From Coriaria nepalensis (lineage: Eukaryota > Streptophyta > Magnoliopsida > Cucurbitales > Coriariaceae), in the NCBI GenBank assembly GCA_027186245.1, contig CP114481.1:35557501-35621500 (forward strand): 64,000 nucleotides of DNA, read 5' to 3'. The notes beneath the pieces are model-generated. The model was not told where the DNA came from, did no database searches, and saw only the letters and a program-made list of their open reading frames with translations. Shown piece by piece: positions 12,201-24,870 of this stretch (positions are counted from its first letter, which is position 1; each line of letters starts with the position of its first letter). Position numbers and translations under genes: made by a program.

Positions 12201-15200
12201 CGAACGAGCACTATTTTTGCACTACAAATGCAAGTTTTGTGCATAACTTCCACATGATCAATGCAAGGAAACTGTGCATTCGTTTAACCTTAAAATCATT
12301 TCAATGTGTCTTTTCAAGTCAATAACTTATTTCGAAGCAAGTCGAAAGAATTCTATTTTTTCACTACAAATGCAAGTTTTGGGCATAACTTGCAAATGAT
12401 CAATGCAAGGAAAGTGTGCATTCGTTTAACCTTAAAATCATTTCAATGAGTCATTTCAAGTCAATAACTTATTTCAAAGCAAGTCGAACGAATTCTATTT
12501 TTGCACTACAACCACAAGTTTTCTGCATAACTTGCAAATGATCAATGCAAGGAAAGTGTGCATTCGTTTAACCTTTAAATCATTTCAATGAGTCATTTCA
12601 ATTCAATAACTTATTTCAAAGCAAGACGAACAAATTCTATTTTTGCACTACAAACACAAGTTTTGTGCATAACTTGCAAATGATCAATGCAAGGAAAGTG
12701 TGCATTCGTTTAACCTTTAAATCATTTCAATGAGTCGTTTCAAGTCAATAACTTATTTCAAAGCAAGTCGAACAAATTCTATTTTTGCACTACAAACACA
12801 AGTTTTGTGCATAACTTGCAAATGATGAATGCAAGGAAAGTGTGCATTCGTTTAACCTTTAAATCATTTCAATGAGTCATTTCAAGTCAATAACTTATTT
12901 CAAAGCAAGTCGAACAAATTTTATTTTTGCACTACAAACACAAGTTCTGTGCATAACTTGCAAATGATCAAAGCAAGGAAAGTGTGCATTCGTTTAACCT
13001 TTAAATCATTTCAGAGAGTCATTACAAGTCAGTAACTTATTTCAAAGCAAGTCGAACGAATTCTATTTTTGCACTACAAACACAAGTTCTGTGCATAACT
13101 TGCAAATGATCAAAGCAAGGAAAGTGTGCATTCGTTTAACCTTAAAATCATTTCAATGAGTCATTTCAAGTCAATAACTTATTTCAAAGCAAGTCGAACG
13201 AATTCTATTTTTGCACTACAACCACAAGTTTTCTGCATAACTTGCAAATGATCAATGCAAGGAAAGTGTGCATTCGTTTAACCTTTAAATCATTTCAATG
13301 AGTCATTTCAATTCAATAACTTATTTCAAAGCAAGACGAACAAATTCTATTTTTGCACTACAAACACAAGTTTTGTGCATAACTTGCAAATGATCAATGC
13401 AAGGAAAGTGTGCATTCGTTTAACCTTTAAATCATTTCAATGAGTCGTTTCAAGTCAATAACTTATTTCAAAGCAAGTCGAACAAATTCTATTTTTGCAC
13501 TACAAACACAAGTTTTGTGCATAACTTGCAAATGATGAATGCAAGGAAAGTGTGCATTCGTTTAACCTTTAAATCATTTCAATGAGTCATTTCAAGTCAA
13601 TAACTTATTTCAAAGCAAGTCGAACAAATTTTATTTTTGCACTACAAACACAAGTTCTGTGCATAACTTGCAAATGATCAAAGCAAGGAAAGTGTGCATT
13701 CGTTTAACCTTTAAATCATTTCAGAGAGTCATTACAAGTCAGTAACTTATTTCAAAGCAAGTCGAACGAATTCTATTTTTGCACTACAAACACAAGTTCT
13801 GTGCATAACTTGCAAATGATCAAAGCAAGGAAAGTGTGCATTCGTTTAACCTTTAAATCATTTCAGAGTGTCATTACAAGTCAATAACTTATTTCAAAGC
13901 AAGTCGAACGAATTCTATTTTTGCACTACAAACATAAGTTTTGTGCATAACTTGCAGATGATCAATGCAAGGAAAGTGTGCATTCGTTTAACCTTAAAAT
14001 CAATTCAATGAGTCATTTCAAGTCAATAACTTATTTCAAAGCAAGTCGAATGAATTCTATTTTTGCACTACAAACACAAGTTTTCTGAATAACTTGCAAA
14101 TGATCAATGCAAGGAAAGTGTGCATTCGTTTAACCTTAAAATCATTTCAATGAGTCATTTCAAGTCGATATCTTATTTCAAAGTAATTCAAACGAGCACT
14201 ATTTTTGCTCTACAAATGCAAGTTTTGTGCACAACTTGCACATGATCAATGCAAGGAAACTGTGCATTTGTTTAACATTAAAATCATTTCAATGTGTCTT
14301 TTCAAGTCAATAACTTATTTCAAAGCAAGTCGAACGAATTCTATTTTTGCACTACCAACAGAAGTTTTTTGCATAACTTGCAAATGATCAATGCAAGGAA
14401 AGTGTGCATTCGTTTAACCTTTAAATCATTTCAATGAGTCATTTCAAGTCGATATCTTATTTCAAAGCAAGTCGAACGAATTCTATTTTTGCACAACAAA
14501 CAGAAGTTTTGTGCATAACTTGCAAATGATCAATGCAAGGAAAGTGTGCATTCGTTTAACCTTAAAATCATTTCAATGAGTCATTTCAGGACGATATCTT
14601 ATTTCAAAGTAATTCGAACGAGCACTATTTTTGCACTACAAATGCAAGTTTTGTGCATAACTTGCACATGATCAATGCAAGGAAACTGTGCATTCGTTTA
14701 ACCATAAAATCATTTCAATGTGTCTTTTCAACTCAATAACTTATTTCAAAGCAAGTCGAAAGAATTCTATTTTTTCACTACAAATGCAAGTTTTGGGCAT
14801 AACTTGCAAATGATCAATGCAAGGAAAGTGTGCATTCGTTTAACCTTAAAATCATTTCAGAGTGTTATTACAAGTCAATAACTTATTTCAAAGCAAGTCG
14901 AACGAATTCTATTTTTGCACTACAAACATAAGTTTTGTGCATAACTTGCAAATGATCAATGCAAGGAAAGTGTGCATTCGTTTAACCTTTAAATCATTTC
15001 AGAGAGTCATTACAAGTCAATAACTTATTTCAAAGCAAGTCGAACAAATTCTATTTTTGCACAACAAACAAAAGTTTTGTGCATAACTTGCAAATGATCA
15101 ATGCAAGGAAAGTGTGCATTCGTTTAACCTTTAAATCATTTCAATGTGTCATTTCAAGTCAATAACTTATTTCAAAGCAAGTCGAACGAATTCTATTTTA

Positions 15201-16752
15201 GCACAACAAACAAAAGTTTTGTGCATAACCTCCAAATGATCAATGCAAGGAAAGTGTTCATTCGTTTAACCTTAAAATCATTCCAATGAGTCATATCAAG
15301 TCAATAACTTATTTCAAAACAAGTCGAACGAATTCTATTTTTGGACTACAAACAGAAGTTTTTTGCATAACTTGCAAATGATCAATGCAAGGAAAGTGTG
15401 TATTCGTTTAACCTTTAAATCATTTCAATGAGTCATTTCAAGTCAATAACTTATTTCAAAGCAAGTCGAACGAATTCTATTTTTGCACTGCAAACAGAAG
15501 TTTTGTGCATAACTTGCGAATGATCGATGCAAGGAAAGTGTGCATTCGTTTAACTTAAAATCATTTCAATGAGTCATTTCAAGTCAATAATTTATTTCAA
15601 AGCAAGTCGAACGAATTCAATTTTTGCACTACAAACACAAGTTTTGTGCATAACTTGCAAATGATCATTGCAAGGAAAGTGTGCATTTGTTTAACGTTAA
15701 AATCAATTCAATGAGTCATTTCAAGTCAATAACTTATTTCAAAGCAAGTCGAACGTATTCTATTTTTGCACTACAGACATAAGTTTTATGCATAACTTGC
15801 AAATGATCAATGCAAGGAAAGTGTGCATTCGTTTAACCTTAAAATCATTTCAATGAGTCATTTCAAGTCAATAACTTATTTCAAAGCAAGTCGAACGAAT
15901 TCTATTTTTGGACTACAAACAGAAGTTTTGTGCGTAACTTGCGAATGATCGATGCAAGGAAAGTGTGCATTCGTTTAACTTAAAATCATTTCAATGAGTC
16001 ATTTCATGTCAATAGCTTATTTCAAAGCAAGTCGAACGAATTCTATTTTTGTACCACAAACACAAGTTTCGTGCATAACTTGAAAGTGATCAATGCAAGG
16101 AAAGTGTGCATTCGTTTAACCTTAAAATCATTTCCATGAATCATTTCAAGTCAATAACTTATTTCAAAGCAAGTCGAACGAATTCAATTTTTGCACTACA
16201 AACACAAGTTTTGTGCATAACTTGCAAATGATCAATGCAAGGAAAGTGTGCATTCGTTTAACCTTAAAATCATTTCAATGAGACATTTCCAGTCAATAAC
16301 TTATTTCAAAGCAAGTCGAACGAATTCTATTTTTGCACTACAAACAGAAGTTTTCTGCATAACTTGCAAATGATCAATGCAAAGAAAGTGTGCATTCGTT
16401 TAACCTTTAAATCATTTCAATGAGTCATTTCAAGTCAATAACTTATTTCAAAGCAAGTCGAACGAATTCTATTTTTGCACTACAGACAGAAGTCTTTTGC
16501 ATAACTTGCAAATGATCAATGCAAGGAAAGTGTGCATTCGTTTAACCTTAAAATCATTTCAATGAGTGATTTCCAGTCAATAACTTATTTCAAAGCAAGT
16601 CGAAAGAATTCTATTTTTGCACTACAAATGCAAGTTTTGGGCATAACTTGCAAATTATCAATGCAAGGAAAGTGTGCATTCGTTTAACCTTAAAATCATT
16701 TCAATGAGTCATTTCAAGTCAATAACTTATTTCAAAGCAAGTCGAACGAATT
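9228..16752. repeat. Block A, copy 2
   Basis: Second copy of block A at offset 9227, read as virtually identical over about 7.5 kb (about 53 monomers). Even rare variants are conserved, including TTGCGAATGATCGATGC near 15516 and TTGTACCAC near 16049. Its right end lies inside the first unit of the 8-monomer duplication D. The segment 7526-9227 belongs to the first repeat period only, because the second period diverges after 16752. Confidence 0.93.
12415..13834. repeat. Block C pair inside block A copy 2
   Basis: Two tandem 710-bp copies matching 3188-4607 at offset 9227. CTACAACCACAAGTTTTC occurs at about 12507 and 13217, and GAGTCGTTTCAAG at about 12733 and 13443. This shows the 5-monomer duplication happened first and was then carried along in the larger duplication. 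Confidence 0.88.
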
Positions 16753-17375
16753 CTATTTTTGCACTACAAACACAAGTTTTGTGCATAACTTGCAAATGAT
16801 CAATGCAAGGAAAGTGTGCATTTGTTTAACCTTTAAATCATTTCAGAGAGTCACTACAAGTCAGTAACTTATTTCAAAGCAAGTCGAACGAATTATATTT
16901 TTGCACTACAAATGCATGTTTTGGGCATAACTTGCAAATGATCAATGCAAGGAAAGTGTGCATTCGTTTAACCTTAAAATCATTTCAATGAGTCATTTCA
17001 AGTCAATAATTTATTTCAAAGCAAGTCGAATGAATTCAATTTTTGCACTACAAACACAAGTTTTGTGCATAACTTGCAAATGATCAATGCAAGGAAAGTG
17101 TGCATTCGTTTAACCTTAAAATCATTTCAATGAGTCATTTCAAGTCAATAACTTATTTCAAAGCAAGTCGAACGAATTCTATTTTTGCACTACAAACACA
17201 AGTTTTGTGCATAACTTGCAAGTGATCAATGCAAGGAAAGTGTGCATTCATTTAACCTTAAAATCATTTCAATGTGTCATTTCAAGTCGATATCTTATTT
17301 CGAAGCAAGTCGAACGAATTCTATTTTTGCACAACAAACAGAAGTTTTGTGCATAACTTGCAAATAATCAATGCA
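16240..17375. repeat. Block D, copy 1 (1136 bp, 8 monomers)
   Basis: Repeated 1136 bp downstream (exactly 8 monomers) with shared private variants: GAGACATTTCCAG (about 16279), GACAGAAGTCTTTTGC (about 16485), CAAATTATCAATGC (about 16651), AGTCACTACAAGTC (about 16850), GAATTATATT with ATGCATGTTTTGGG (about 16890) and CATTCATTTAACC (about 17246). It overlaps the end of block A copy 2, whose homology stops at 16752. Block A copy 1 holds only the first 500 bp of this unit. Confidence 0.9.
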
Positions 17376-18511
17376 AGGAAAGTGTGCATTCGTTTAACCT
17401 TAAAATCATTTCAATGAGACATTTCCAGTCAATAACTTATTTCAAAGCAAGTCGAACGAATTCTATTTTTGCACTACAAACAGAAGTTTTCTGCATAACT
17501 TGCAAATGATCAATGCAAAGAAAGTGTGCATTCGTTTAACCTTTAAATCATTTCAATGAGTCATTTCAAGTCAATAACTTATTTCAAAGCAAGTCGAACG
17601 AATTCTATTTTTGCACTACAGACAGAAGTCTTTTGCATAACTTGCAAATGATCAATGCAAGGAAAGTGTGCATTCGTTTAACCTTAAAATCATTTCAATG
17701 AGTGATTTCCAGTCAATAACTTATTTCAAAGCAAGTCGAAAGAATTCTATTTTTGCACTACAAATGCAAGTTTTGGGCATAACTTGCAAATTATCAATGC
17801 AAGGAAAGTGTGCATTCGTTTAACCTTAAAATCATTTCAATGAGTCATTTCAAGTCAATAACTTATTTCAAAGCAAGTCGAACGAATTCTATTTTTGCAC
17901 TACAAACACAAGTTTTGTGCATAACTTGCAAATGATCAATGCAAGGAAAGTGTGCATTTGTTTAACCTTTAAATCATTTCAGAGAGTCACTACAAGTCAG
18001 TAACTTATTTCAAAGCAAGTCGAACGAATTATATTTTTGCACTACAAATGCATGTTTTGGGCATAACTTGCAAATGATCAATGCAAGGAAAGTGTGCATT
18101 CGTTTAACCTTAAAATCATTTCAATGAGTCATTTCAAGTCAATAATTTATTTCAAAGCAAGTCGAATGAATTCAATTTTTGCACTACAAACACAAGTTTT
18201 GTGCATAACTTGCAAATGATCAATGCAAGGAAAGTGTGCATTCGTTTAACCTTAAAATCATTTCAATGAGTCATTTCAAGTCAATAACTTATTTCAAAGC
18301 AAGTCGAACGAATTCTATTTTTGCACTACAAACACAAGTTTTGTGCATAACTTGCAAGTGATCAATGCAAGGAAAGTGTGCATTCATTTAACCTTAAAAT
18401 CATTTCAATGTGTCATTTCAAGTCGATATCTTATTTCGAAGCAAGTCGAACGAATTCTATTTTTGCACAACAAACAGAAGTTTTGTGCATAACTTGCAAA
18501 TAATCAATGCA
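17376..18511. repeat. Block D, copy 2 (1136 bp, 8 monomers)
   Basis: Tandem partner of the previous unit with the same variant series. Agreement continues to about 18546, where ATCATTTAAATG replaces ATCATTTCAATG. The two copies look essentially identical by eye, so this is another recent in-register exchange. Confidence 0.9.
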
Positions 18512-18640
18512 AGGAAAGTGTGCATTCGTTTAACCTTAAAATCATTTAAATGAGTCATTTCAAGTCAATATCTTATTTCAAAGTAATTCGAATGAGCACT
18601 ACTTTCGCACTACAAATGCAAGTTTTGTGCATAACTTGCA

Positions 18641-20118
18641 CATGATCAGTGCAAGGAAACTGTGGATTCGTTTAACCTTAAAATCATTTAAATGTGTCAT
18701 TTTAAGTCAATAACTTATTTCAAAGCAAGTCGAACGAATTCTATTTTTGCACTACAAACACAAGTTTTGTGCATAACTTGCAAGTGATCAATGCAAGGGA
18801 AGTGTGCATTCATTTAACCTTAAAATCATTTCAATGTGTCATTTCAAGTTGATATCTTATTTCAAAGCGAGTCGAACAAATTCTATTTTTGCACTACAAA
18901 CACAAGTTTTGTGCATAACTTCCAAATGATCATTGCGAGGAAAGTGTGCATTCGTTTAACCTTAAAATCAATTCAATGAGTCATATCAAGTCAATATCTT
19001 ATTTCAAAGTAATTCGAACGAGCACTATTTTTGCACTACAAATGCAAGTTTTGTGCATACCTTGCACATGATCAATGCAAGGAAACTGTGCATTCGTTTA
19101 ACCTTAAAATCATTTCAATGTGTCATTTCAAGTCAATAACTTATTTCAAAGCAAGTCGAACGAATTCTATTTTTGAACTACAAACACAAGTTTTGTGCAT
19201 AACTTGCAAATGATCAATGCAAGGAAAGTGTGCATTCGTTTAACCTTAAAATCATTTCAATGAGTCATTTCAAGTCAATAACTTATTTCAAAGCAAGTCG
19301 AACGAATTCTATTTCGGCACTACAACCAGAAGTTTTCTGCATAACTTGCAAATGATCAATGCAAGGAAAGTGTGTATTCGTTTAACATTTAAATCATTTC
19401 AATGAGTCATTTCAAGTCAATAACTTATTTCAAAGCAAGTCGAACGAATTCTATTTTTGCACTACAAACAGAAGTTTTTTGCATAACTTACAAATGATCA
19501 ATGCAAGGAAAGTGTGCATTCGTTTAACCTTTAAATCATTTCAATGAGTCATTTCAAGTCAATAACTTATTTCAAAGCAAGTCGAACGAATTCTATTTTT
19601 GCACTACAAACACAAGTTTTGTGCATAACTTGCAAATGATCAATGCAAGGCGAGTGTGCATTCGTTTAACCTTTAAATCATTTCAGAGAGTCATTGCAAG
19701 TCAATAACTTATTTAAAAGCATGTCGAACGAATTCTTTTTTTTCACTACGAACACAAGTTTTGTGCGTAACTTGCAAATGATCAATGCAAGGAAAGTGTG
19801 CATTCGTTTAACCTTTAAATCATTTCAATGAGTCATTTCAAGTCAATGACTTATTTCAAAGCAAGTCGAACGAATTCTATTTTTGCACTACAAACAGAAG
19901 TTTTGTGCATAACTTGCAAATGATCAATGCAATGAAAGTGTGCATTCGTTTAACCTTAAAATCATTTCAATGAGTCATTTCCAGTCAATAACTTATTTCA
20001 AAGCAAGTCGAAACAATTCTATTTTTGCACTACAAATGCAAGTTTTGGGCATAACTTGCAAATGATCAATGCAAGGAAAGTGTGCATTCGTTTAACCTTA
20101 AAATCATTTCAATGAGTC
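18641..20118. repeat. Block I, copy 1 (about 1.48 kb)
   Basis: Matches 43768-45245 at offset 25127 bp (177 monomers minus 7). Shared variants are CATGATCAGTGC with CTGTGGATTCG, AAGGGAAGTGTGCATTC, GTTGATATCTTATTTCAAAGCGAG, TTCCAAATGATCATTGCGAGG, TTTTGAACTAC and the CGGCAC/GGCAC unit. It overlaps the beginning of block E copy 1. Confidence 0.85.
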
Positions 20119-21544
20119 ATTTCCAGTCAATAACTTATTTCAAAGCAAGTCGAAAGAATTCTATTTTTGCACTACAAATGCAAGTTTTGGGCATAACTTG
20201 CAAATGATCAATGCAAGGAAAGTGTGCATTCGTTTAACCTTAAAATCATTTCAATGAGTCATTTCAAGTAAATAACTTATTTCGAAGCAAGTCGAACGAA
20301 TTCTATTTTTGCACTACAAAGAGAAGTTTTTTTCATAACTTGCAAATGATCAGTGCAAGGAAAGTGTGCATTCGTTTAACCTTTAAATCATTTCAATGAG
20401 TCATTTCAAGTCAACAACTTATTTCAAAGCAAGTCGAACGAATTCTATTTTTGCACTACAAACACAAGTTTTGTGCATAACTTGCAAATGCTCAATGCAA
20501 GGAAAGTGTGCATTCGTTTAACCTTAAAATCATTTCAATGAGTCATTTTAAGTCGATATGTGATTTCAAAGTAAGTCGAACGAGCACTATTTTTGCACTA
20601 CAAATGCAAGTTTTGTGCATAACTTTCACATTATTAATGCAAGGAAACTGTGCATTCGTTTAACCTTAAAATCATTTCAATGAGTCATTTCAAGTCAATA
20701 ATTTATTTCAAAGCAAGTCGAACGAATTCCATTTTTGCACTACAAACACAAGTTTTGTGCATAACTTGCAAATGATCAATGCAAGGAAAGTGTGCATTCG
20801 TTTAACCTTCAAATCATTTCAATGTGTCTTTTCAAGTCGATATCTTATTTCAAAGTAATTCGAACGAGCACTATTTTTGCACTACAAATGCAAGTTTTGT
20901 GCATAACTTGCACATGATCAATGCAAGGAAACTGTGCTTTCGTTTAACCTTAAAATCATTTCAATGTGTCTTTTCAAGTCAATGACTTATTTCAAAGCAA
21001 GTCGAAAGAATTCTATTTTTTCACTACAAATGCAAGTTTTGGGCATAACTTGCAAATGACCAATGCAAGGAAAGTGTGCGTTCGTTTAACCTTTAAATCA
21101 TTTCAATGAGTCATTTCAAGTCGATATCTTATTTCAAAGCAAGTCGAATGAATTCTATTTTTGCACTATAACCACAAGTTTTGTGCATAACTTGCAAATG
21201 ATCAATGCAAGGAAAGTGTGCATTCGTTTAGCCTTAAAATCATTTCAGAGAGTCATTTCCAGTCAATAACTTATTTCAAAGCAAGTCGAACGAATTCTAT
21301 TTTTGCACTACAAACACAAGTTTTGTGCATAACTTGCAAATAATCAATGCAAGGAAAGTGTGCATTCATTTAACCTTAAAATCATTTCAATGTGTCATTT
21401 CAAGTCGATATCTTATTTCAAAGCAAGTCGAACGATTCTATTTTTGCACAACAAACCGAAGTTTTGTGCATAACTTGCAAATGATCAATGCAAGGAAAGT
21501 GTGCATTCGTTTAACATTGAAATCATTTCAATGAGTCATTTCAA
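18990..21544. repeat. Block E, copy 1 (2555 bp, 18 monomers)
   Basis: Repeated at an offset of 2555 bp (18 monomers minus 1). Shared variants include CTATTTCGGCACTAC (19309), AACTTACAAATG (about 19486), AATGCAAGGCGAGTG (about 19644), GAATTCTTTTTTTTCACTACG (19732) and GAACGATTCTATT, a 1-bp deletion that removes EcoRI (about 21430). Small differences from copy 2 are GAGAAG against CAGAAG near 20310, GATATGTGATT against GATATGTTATT near 20556, and AACTTTCACATT against AACTTGCACATT near 20623. Confidence 0.9.
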
Positions 21545-24099
21545 GTCAATATCTTATTTCAAAGTAATTCGAACGAGCACTATTTTTGCACTACAAATGC
21601 AAGTTTTGTGCATAACTTGCACATGATCAATGCAAGGAAACTGTGCATTCGTTTAACCTTAAAATCATTTCAATGAGTCATTTCAAGTCAATAACTTATT
21701 TCAAAGCAAGTCGAACGAATTCTATTTTTGAACTACAAACACAAGTTTTGTGCATAACTTGCAAATGATCAATGCAAGGAAAGTGTGCATTCGTTTAACC
21801 TTAAAATCATTTCAATGAGTCATTTCAAGTCAATAACTTATTTCAAAGCAAGTCGAACGAATTCTATTTCGGCACTACAACCAGAAGTTTTCTGCATAAC
21901 TTGCAAATGATCAATGCAAGGAAAGTGTGTATTCGTTTAACATTTAAATCATTTCAATGAGTCATTTCAAGTCAATAACTTATTTCAATGCAAGTCGAAC
22001 GAATTCTATTTTTGCACTACAAACAGAAGTTTTTTGCATAACTTACAAATGATCAATGCAAGGAAAGTGTGCATTCGTTTAACCTTTAAATCATTTCAAT
22101 GAGTCATTTCAAGTCAATAACTTATTTCAAAGCAAGTCGAACGAATTCTATTTTTGCACTACAAACACAAGTTTTGTGCATAACTTGCAAATGATCAATG
22201 CAAGGCGAGTGTGCATTCGTTTAACCTTTAAATCATTTCAGAGAGTCATTGCAAGTCAATAACTTATTTAAAAGCATGTCGAACGAATTCTTTTTTTTCA
22301 CTACGAACACAAGTTTTGTGCGTAACTTGCAAATGATCAATGCAAGGAAAGTGTGCATTCGTTTAACCTTTAAATCATTTCAATGAGTCATTTCAAGTCA
22401 ATGACTTATTTCAAAGCAAGTCGAACGAATTCTATTTTTGCACTACAAACAGAAGTTTTGTGCATAACTTGCAAATGATCAATGCAAGGAAAGTGTGCAT
22501 TCGTTTAACCTTAAAATCATTTCAATGAGTCATTTCCAGTGAATAACTTATTTCAAAGCAAGTCGAAACAATTCTATTTTTGCACTACAAATGCAAGTTT
22601 TGGGCATAACTTGCAAATGATCAATGCAAGGAAAGTGTGCATTCGTTTAACCTTAAAATCATTTCAATGAGTCATTTCCAGTCAATAACTTATTTCAAAG
22701 CAAGTCGAAAGAATTCTATTTTTGCACTACAAATGCAAGTTTTGGGCATAACTTGCAAATGATCAATGCAAGGAAAGTGTGCATTCGTTTAACCTTAAAA
22801 TCATTTCAATGAGTCATTTCAAGTAAATAACTTATTTCGAAGCAAGTCGAACGAATTCTATTTTTGCACTACAAACAGAAGTTTTTTTCATAACTTGCAA
22901 ATGATCAGTGCAAGGAAAGTGTGCATTCGTTTAACCTTTAAATCATTTCAATGAGTCATTTCAAGTCAACAACTTATTTCAAAGCAAGTCGAACGAATTC
23001 TATTTTTGCACTACAAACACAAGTTTTGTGCATAACTTGCAAATGCTCAATGCAAGGAAAGTGTGCATTCGTTTAACCTTAAAATCATTTCAATGAGTCA
23101 TTTTAAGTCGATATGTTATTTCAAAGTAAGTCGAACGAGCACTATTTTTGCACTACAAATGCAAGTTTTGTGCATAACTTGCACATTATTAATGCAAGGA
23201 AACTGTGCATTCGTTTAACCTTAAAATCATTTCAATGAGTCATTTCAAGTCAATAATTTATTTCAAAGCAAGTCGAACGAATTCCATTTTTGCACTACAA
23301 ACACAAGTTTTGTGCATAACTTGCAAATGATCAATGCAAGGAAAGTGTGCATTCGTTTAACCTTAAAATCATTTCAATGTGTCTTTTCAAGTCGATATCT
23401 TATTTCAAAGTAATTCGAACGAGCACTATTTTTGCACTACAAATGCAAGTTTTGTGCATAACTTGCACATGATCAATGCAAGGAAACTGTGCTTTCGTTT
23501 AACCTTAAAATCATTTCAATGTGTCTTTTCAAGTCAATGACTTATTTCAAAGCAAGTCGAAAGAATTCTATTTTTTCACTACAAATGCAAGTTTTGGGCA
23601 TAACTTGCAAATGACCAATGCAAGGAAAGTGTGCGTTCGTTTAACCTTTAAATCATTTCAATGAGTCATTTCAAGTCGATATCTTATTTCAAAGCAAGTC
23701 GAATGAATTCTATTTTTGCACTATAACCACAAGTTTTGTGCATAACTTGCAAATGATCAATGCAAGGAAAGTGTGCATTCGTTTAGCCTTAAAATCATTT
23801 CAGAGAGTCATTTCCAGTCAATAACTTATTTCAAAGCAAGTCGAGCGAATTCTATTTTTGCACTACAAACACAAGTTTTGTGCATAACTTGCAAGTGATC
23901 AATGCAAGGAAAGTGTGCATTCATTTAACCTTAAAATCATTTCAATGTGTCATTTCAAGTCGATATCTTATTTCAAAGCAAGTCGAACGATTCTATTTTT
24001 GCACAACAAACCGAAGTTTTGTGCATAACTTGCAAATGATCAATGCAAGGAAAGTGTGCATTCGTTTAACATTGAAATCATTTCAATGTGTCATTTCAA
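21545..24099. repeat. Block E, copy 2 (2555 bp, 18 monomers)
   Basis: Second tandem copy, carrying the same variants at 21864 (CTATTTCGGCAC), 22287 (TTTTTTTTCACTACG) and about 23985 (GAACGATTCTATT). Homology into a third copy continues only about 150 bp, through the GAGCAC unit near 24130, before the sequence turns into the segment shared with block K. Confidence 0.9.
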
Positions 24100-24870
24100 G
24101 TCAATATCTTATTTCAAAGTAATTCGAACGAGCACTATTTTTGCACTACAAATGCAAGTTTTGTGCATAACTTGCACATGATCAATGCAAGGAAACTGTG
24201 CATTCGTTTAACCTTAAAATCATTTCAATGAGTCATTTCAAGTCAATAACTTATTTCAAAGCAAGTGGAACGAATTCTATTTTTGCACTACAAACACAAG
24301 TTTTGTGCATCACTTGCAAATGATCAATGCAAGGAAAGTGTGCATTCGTTTAACCTTAAAATCATTTCAATGAGTCATTTCCAGTCAATAACTTATTTCA
24401 AAGTAAGTCGAAAGAATTCTATTGTTGCACTACAAATGCAAGTTTGTGGCATAACTTGCAAATGATCAATGCAAGGAAAGTGTGCATTCGTTTAACATTA
24501 AAATCATTTCAATGAGTCATTTCAAGTCAATAACTTATTTCAAAGCAAGTCGAACGAATTCTATTTTTGCACTACAAACACAAGCTTTGTGCATAACTTG
24601 AAAGTGACCAATGCAAGGAAAGTGTGCATTCATTTAACCTTAAAATCATTTTAATGTGTCATTTCAAGTTGATATCTTATTTCAAAGCAAGTCGAACGAA
24701 TTCTATTTTTGCACAACAAACAGAAGTTTTGTGCATAACTTGCAAATGATCAATGCAAGGAATGTGTGCATTCGTTTAACCCTAAAATCATTTCAATGAG
24801 TCATTTCAAGTCAATATCTTATTTCAAAGTAATTCGAACGAGCACTATTTTTGCACTACAAATGCAAGTG
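24100..24870. repeat. Segment M shared with blocks at 58 kb and 61.5-62.1 kb
   Basis: This stretch has GCAAGTGGAACGAATTC, TGTGCATCACTTGC, GAATTCTATTGTTGC and AAGTTTGTGGCATAAC in order. The series recurs at offset 33858 (about 57960-58350) and at offset 37265 (about 61510-62140). In the last copy the match extends to CACAAGCTTTGTGC and TTGAAAGTGACCAATGC, both at exactly 37265 bp from here. The longest open frame in it (66 codons) is a by-product of these variants and is not a gene. Confidence 0.85.

Noticed and set aside
23880..24122. Open frames of 66-80 codons at 21325, 23880, 24265, 57738, 58123, 61003, 61530 and 62773
   Set aside because: Same explanation. The 69- and 80-codon frames at 21325, 23880, 57738 and 61003 exist because of a 1-bp deletion (GAACGATTC) that shifts the frame past a stop. 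Their predicted peptides are translations of the monomer with repeated motifs such as HNLQMINARKVCI.
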